DNA of 64,000 nucleotides, from positions 4,095,322-4,159,321 of the forward strand of contig NC_135570.1 of the NCBI RefSeq assembly GCF_964340395.1, written 5' to 3'. Of the stretch, positions 58,781-64,000 are shown in pieces; positions within the stretch are counted from its first letter, which is position 1, and the number at the start of each line of letters is the position of its first letter. The DNA comes from Glandiceps talaboti. Its lineage: Eukaryota > Hemichordata > Enteropneusta > Spengelidae. The position numbers were made by a program, and so were the translations under genes. Under the pieces are notes generated by a model, which worked only from the letters and a program-made list of their open reading frames with translations, was not told the DNA's origin and made no database searches.

Positions 58781-61700
58781 ACCAATGCTGTGGAAGCAGG
58801 TGGGTGTGCGTGTGTGTCCAGCCTCTATACTCGTCTTTGGTTGGTGTTCTATTCCAGCGTGGTGTAAACACAATCACTTCTTGTGTGCTCATATTAAATT
58901 CAAGGATGGACATGATACAAAATAACGAGATATTTACGAATATCAAAAATTACCATCACCGGTGAATGCTCACAAAAAACAAAATTGGGGGAGCAGACAA
59001 CAGTGAACCGTAGTTTTTTTGAATATTCGTGAATAGCACCATATTTTTGTATCATTATATCCTTGAATAGAATATTTTACAAATGACTGTGAAAGTAAAC
59101 CTTTAGAAGGTTTTTTTCATTATACCAGTGCCATTTATCAGACTCACCACGACATTATTCCATCATTGTGGAACACAGGTAGAACCTTCGGCCTGTAACA
59201 ATGGTGACGTATTTTTTTTGGCGCGAATGACGTCAAAAGATTATGGTCACATGACGTTGAATTGATAGGTTGGGACTCTGCAAGTAGCTAGTGACTGTGC
59301 ACCCCTTTTATAGATGGATCTCACATCATTCTAGATTGTATATTTGTCACTTTGATCTGTTATTTTGATTCAAACTTCAACTTTAATGAGAGAGAGAAAT
59401 AAAATCAATATTCTTTACTGTGCACCGTCCTTTTTGGGATAACTTTTTTAACTCAGTTCTGTCACTGTTGTGTGAATGCGTAAAGGTAGTTTCTATAAAA
59501 AGAGTTGACCTTCGTGTCTAGCCCAGCATTTTCCTTTTGCTATTTGACTTTGAAATAAGGGTCTGTATTGGTTGCAAAATATCAAAAGTTTGCTGAGATT
59601 ACATATTTATAACAGACTATAACCTTATTTCTTTGTTGTTCTACATTACAGATACTAATGTTCTTATCGAGGTTTTGACCAGTACCAACAGTACACAGAG
59701 ACAAGAAATTGTGAGGCAGTACACTCAACAATATGGAAAGGTTTGTTCGATATTATTGATATAGACTGGAGGGTAGCAATTTTTTTACGTAGGAGTTTTT
59801 ATTTCATTGTTATCCGGGTCACGTTATGATCCTGCTATCGTGAGAAAATACAACGACTTGTTTACCCAGGTATGTCCATTCGCATACAGGTGTTAAGCAA
59901 TTCATTGTGGTTTTCTTTTATTTTCATCTGGGACATCAATATAACATTGCAAATGAGTCTTCAACAGGATAGGCGCACCTTGACACTAGCTTGTTATTTT
60001 AAAAAAAATGCATCTTTAGGTAAATATCAAACGAGTTGTCAAATTTCATCTTGCATAAATTCGCCCTTTTTTCATTCAACACACGTGTATGACTCAGCAC
60101 TGTGTACACAATAGAGTACCATACAATAGCTTGGTCTTAAAAAACACAAAGGCGTCTCTGTTGTCACAAAAAGCTGGGCTTTAACATCAAAGAGAAAATG
60201 TGAGAGCTTGTTTTTATTTCTTTTATTATGTTCATTTCATACCTATGACGTATTGAAAACGTTCGCCTCTGGGCGCACCTTGGTTATCGATATGTAAGAC
60301 CCTTGATCATAGAGTTACTTTTTTTCAACTTGTAATATATAACAATGAGAAAACGTGTAGGTAGTCTGGACAATGAATAGTATTCTATACAATACAGTCT
60401 GATAAGTGTCAGAGACAGTTAACAGCAAAACTTTCAGGTAGTCTGTACACGTGTGCAGTGAAAAGTATTCAATGCAATGATGTCTATGATAAGTGTCGGG
60501 GACAGCAAAATTTGAATATGGTCTGCAAACTGAATAGCAGTTCTAAATAAATTCGAGTTGTACACACACGTAATTGTATGTAGTCGAGAAAAGTTACAAT
60601 CTATCGGTGTTGATGGGAAAGTTTGCATCTTATATCACAATGTCTAACATTTTGGTCACTCAGACCCTTTGACCTTTTGCAAAAAGGTCGGTTATCCATC
60701 CCATCATGACCACAGAATGATAACTCCGAACGCTTTCATCTTAGCATGCTCAATTGGCTATTGCAACATCCGACGTTTAGTTTCATTTTAGTTATAATTA
60801 ACGGAAAACAAAAAATGGCTCCATGTGAATTTACTTCGCGACAAAGTTATATACTAGTACCTGTCGCTGTTTTTGTATTGTTGGTGAATGTACTTTACAC
60901 GGTGTCGCCTCAAGCTGTCCTCAATACGTGAGGAACTTTAAGAACGCCGATAGTTGTACTATATTATTCAAAGTTGCAGGCATATATCTTCTTAGATGAG
61001 GCTCCGTCTTTGTTCCATTATAGTGCTTAGGTCATTGAAATGTTAGAATAGGTTGTTATGCTGGGGTAAGAGTTCATCTTTTATCACTTATTTGACACTT
61101 CCACAGTTGACAAGAGTGTGATGACCTCAGACCGTGATGAGATAAGCCGATGGTGGCGCTGTCGAAGTCGCTTCTCATAACGTCAAAGAATCTGGCGTCA
61201 CTTTTACAACATCGTTGAAAGTTTTACAAATTTAATGGCTTAGGAATAATACATGTTCGATTAATAATTGACTACACACTGTTGTTTAAAGATTTCCTAC
61301 GGACATGTCATACTCATTTTAATGGAACACCACTAGCTATATACACGTATAGACAAATTCATTTCATATATTTTTTCCTGAGATTGCTGAAATTAAGATC
61401 CAAAACATATGTCCGAATCATTTTTTCGTTGATATTTTCATAGTTTACATACTACGAACATTTTGACTGGAATGAATTATTGCACAGAAGGATGATAACA
61501 TACACAATACGACAAAACTATTGAAACAATTGTGTAATGTTTCTATATAACTTTGCGGAAGAAATAGGTATATGTCTAAGTCCTTAGTGGGAGAAGAGAA
61601 CGTGTGTAACCGTAGTGTTTCACACCACAGACAAGAAAGAAACCCTTACTTGTCTATGTTGACACATAATGTAATAGAAAGTTATGGTTTTATTCCACAT

Positions 61701-62590
61701 ATTAAAAACCAAAATACACATTTATTTTACATAACCTCTGTACTACCCGACAACATCGTTAGATTTATCAGTCACGTGACATTATTATAATTTTTAATTT
61801 CAGAATCCGGTGAAAGATGTCAAGACATTACCTAGTTCAAATTTTCGTAAAATATGTACTGGTCTTTTGAGATCACCAGCTGAATATGATGCCCATTGTT
61901 TGAAGAAGGCAATGAAGGTATGTGATATCATTTCCTTGTTCTCATATGAGGTCAGGTTTACATAGTTGAGAAAACACCTGTCTTGGCCGAACTATAGAAA
62001 CAGGGATGACAGTAACGCCAGATCTTGGTATGGAATCGTAAGCCTTGAATAGTAGAATCATCTATCGTTGCCACTAACATTTTGCTAGCTTTAGCCCATT
62101 GAAAAATACTCCATATTCACTTGTAACGGTTTAAGACTTGCACTAGTTGTCGATGTACTGTATACACTGGCTTGATGTCCGTGTGTAAATAGTAGGAGAA
62201 ACAATCGTGACTTTTGAATTGTTAGCCAACAATGTGGGAAGCTCAAAGTTTTATTTTTTTTACATTTAATTGGCAATCACACAAATAGAAATAAATACAG
62301 TAATATACTGCACCAGTTGAAAATAGCAACTTAAAACAATGGTCCCTGTTTCAGATAATGTACCAGTAGAGACTGATTTAATACTGAAAGTATTGAAAGA
62401 CAACGGAGTGTACAGGGAACAAGAACTAAGTATCGTCTTTCTTCTTTTATCTAGGGACTTGGTACTGATGAAGACGCAATGATTGAAATCATCTGCACAC
62501 GCAATAAAGAAGAAATTGAAGAATTAAAAGATGTCTACAACAAATGTAAGAAATCATATATTATATGATATGAGAGAGAAGGAGAGAGAA

Positions 62591-62621
<31 letters not shown>

Positions 62622-63388
62622 GAAAGAATATTTTCTAATATTGTGTGTCCCATTTCTTCAAACAGTATTTGGAAATACCCTTGAATACGACGTGGTTGCT
62701 GACACATCCGGGGATTTCAGAACAGTAATGGTGTCATTACTCCAGGCAAATCGCTCTTCTCAAGATGCAGACCCTATCCTGGCAGAGAAAGATGCTAAGG
62801 TACGGGAACAGAAATATTCATACTTAGACTTTCCACCACGGAAAACTATATTGGTTTGAACGAGACAATGCAAAATATTCTAGCGTTTTGAATATCGAGA
62901 TAAAATTCTTTTGTAGGCTTGTCAATAAATATAATTTAATACTTTGAATGTAATAATCATACACCATTTATAGGGTTATAATCACCATTATTCTGCTCAT
63001 GAAAATTCCGAAAACAATTGAAGTTCTATTTGTTACTAGTTTTTCAAATCAAGCTATCGATTTCGATTGAATTGATCTGTAAGCACGCCAATAAGATCAA
63101 TATATATATTTTTAACCTTTTAAATCACTTTTGTCTTTTTACTTTTTAAAGACCAAAGTATAAACAGGTATAAAACTGATATTGTATTTTTTTTTCAGGC
63201 ATTATACGACGCCGGTGAAGGAAAATGGGGCACAGACGAGTCAGTGTTCAACACCATCATGACCTCACGTAGTTTCAGTCAATTGAGGGCGATATTTGAA
63301 GAGTATGATAAACTGTCCAAGAAGACAATAATGGAAGCTATTGAGTCGGAAATGTCGGGAGATTTAGAGAAAACAATGAAAGCTATTG
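53531..63388 (+). CDS. Annexin gene D (3' partial) with degenerate repeat 1
   Basis: Exons: 53531-53591, 59652-59740, 61804-61917, 62455-62545, 62666-62799, 63199-63388, giving 226 residues so far. The remaining repeat 3/4 exons lie beyond the window; 63389-64000 shows no match to them. Repeat 1 reads [14 protein letters not shown]: the usual GxGTDE loop is shortened by two codons, and the acidic cap segment (SELSG or SETSG elsewhere) is TLPSSN. Repeat 1 should therefore not bind Ca2+ by the type II mode. Repeat 2 (GLGTDE with ADTSG) and repeat 3 (WGTDE with SEMSG) keep their sites. The 62666 exon is one codon shorter than in the others. The head is very short, MENFNAV. The frame is open with normal splice sites, so this looks like a functional, diverged gene. 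Confidence 0.92.
53911..54105. repeat. GTAT/GT and CA microsatellite
   Basis: Imperfect GTAT, GTAG and GT units followed by a CA run, in gene D intron 2. Confidence 0.93.
55469..55556. repeat. GTAT microsatellite
   Basis: Imperfect GTAT units in gene D intron 2. Confidence 0.92.
57578..57720. mobile_element. 143 bp MITE-like element
   Basis: Ends 'cctactgcacttgacatg' and its inverted copy (22 of 23 over 23 bp), in gene D intron 2. Confidence 0.75.
58193..58305 (+). mobile_element. SINE/LINE-3'-end-like element, copy 2
   Basis: 'ctcgggagttgaga', 'tgtaaagcgcttcgagcaca' and 'gggaaagcgctatata' match copy 1. No ATT tail. Gene D intron 2. Confidence 0.7.
58723..58779. repeat. GT microsatellite
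   Basis: About 28 GT units in gene D intron 2. Confidence 0.97.
59652..59740 (+). CDS. Gene D exon, repeat 1 with lost Ca2+ loop
   Basis: 89 bp rather than 95, phase 1 to 0, [20 protein letters not shown]. The split codon is Asp instead of Gly. Donor AAG|gtttgt. Confidence 0.9.
60358..60545. repeat. Degenerate tandem repeat of about 75-80 bp
   Basis: About 2.5 copies with 'gtagtctg(g/t)aca' and 'gataagtgtc(a/g)g', in gene D intron 3. Confidence 0.7.
61627..61659. mobile_element. Micro-hairpin element 5 (33 bp)
   Basis: CACAGACAAG ... CTTGTCTATG; flanks TTCACAC and TTGACAC (6 of 7). Gene D intron 3, 144 bp before an exon. Confidence 0.5.
61804..61917 (+). CDS. Gene D exon, repeat 1 second half
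   Basis: 114 bp, phase 0, [20 protein letters not shown]. No acidic cap residue at the usual place. Confidence 0.92.
62455..62545 (+). CDS. Gene D exon, repeat 2 loop
   Basis: 91 bp, phase 0 to 1, [20 protein letters not shown], donor t|gtaaga. Confidence 0.93.
62570..62623. repeat. GA/CAGA microsatellite
   Basis: Short GAGA and CAGA tract in gene D, between the repeat 2 exons. Confidence 0.92.
62666..62799 (+). CDS. Gene D exon, repeat 2 second half
   Basis: 134 bp (one codon shorter than 137), phase 1 to 0, [19 protein letters not shown]. Confidence 0.92.
63199..63388 (+). CDS. Gene D exon, repeat 3
   Basis: 190 bp, phase 0 to 1, [20 protein letters not shown], donor G|gtaagg. Confidence 0.94.
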
Positions 63389-64000
63389 GTAAGGAAGACG
63401 AGATAAAACTTTATGATCTGTCGATCAAGATGTTTACTTGTTCACTAAAAGAACAAAAACACAGGAGACGAACAATGAACGGGCTTCAGCAATTTGAAAA
63501 AATCAATAAGAAAAATAAAAAATAGTACAATAGATACGAAGGACAAATATATAAATTACAAAAGGGGTTTATGTTCATTGAAAGTAAACACGGCTATAAA
63601 CACGGTTACAATAGCACGAATTATGAAAGGCGATTTGTTAGCTACCCTATTTAGATGCCAGATTTTGGACGAGATGAACCCTTCAACATGCCGTGCGTTG
63701 AACTCTTGAACAATCTATTGGTCTGTAAACCGAAAGAATGAAACCATAGTGCTAGTTTCGAAAAAAATCACTATTCTGGATATATTTTCATAAACTTGTA
63801 AGGAGAAACTGTGGATGCCGTTCTAAATAAAAGTTGAAATATAAATTAATGGCGTCATTCGACAGTAAAGTCCAAAGTATATTAATGTTATCAGTACATT
63901 CTCTCTGACCTACTTGATGCCCTTGTTCTGCAACATATTTTTAATGTTGTGATTACTCAGGATGTAATGTATAGAATTATAGAAACGAATCAAAATAACA
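63389..64000. other. Gene D intron, incomplete
   Basis: Intron sequence after the repeat 3 exon. The 59 bp linker exon and repeat 4 exons are not present before the window ends. Confidence 0.6.

Overview
The window is eukaryotic and reads as part of an animal nuclear genome. It is AT-rich, its genes are split by GT-AG introns, and it is full of microsatellites, minisatellites and small palindromic mobile elements. All coding sequence I can support belongs to one family: a cluster of four annexins (Ca2+-dependent phospholipid-binding proteins). Exon lengths and intron phases (114, 91, 137, 190, 59 and 123 bp) are almost identical in all four. The 137 and 190 bp exons correspond to exon pairs that are split (80+57 and 94+96) in typical vertebrate annexin genes. 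This points to an invertebrate, perhaps a marine deuterostome such as a hemichordate or amphioxus. The species cannot be fixed from the sequence.

Layout: Gene A (+, exons 579-4798) lacks its 5' exons, which lie before the window. Gene B (-, 20137-10716) is complete, with ten coding exons and 321 residues, and converges on A. Gene C (+, 31336-41853) is complete, with ten coding exons and 335 residues, and diverges from B across about 11 kb without genes. Gene D (+, from 53531) lacks its last exons beyond the right edge. A resembles B and C resembles D, so the cluster looks like two duplicated pairs. All reading frames are intact, but gene D has lost the repeat-1 Ca2+ loop.

Non-coding DNA: four kinds of structure stand out. 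(1) Five tiny hairpins of 28-33 bp have CAYA...TRTG ends and 7 bp direct repeats on both sides, three exact and two with one mismatch; they look like a miniature insertion family. (2) A palindromic MITE family with TA target sites has five copies in or next to gene B. (3) Single-copy foldback elements lie at 9.7, 30.8-31.1, 33.1, 41.0 and 57.6 kb. (4) Three copies of a SINE/LINE-3'-end-like sequence end in a 'GCGCTATATA' block. In addition, one gene C intron has no adenosine for about 190 bases before its 3' splice site, and one gene B intron holds extra copies of its own 3' splice site. I saw no other protein-coding gene, rRNA, tRNA or CRISPR.
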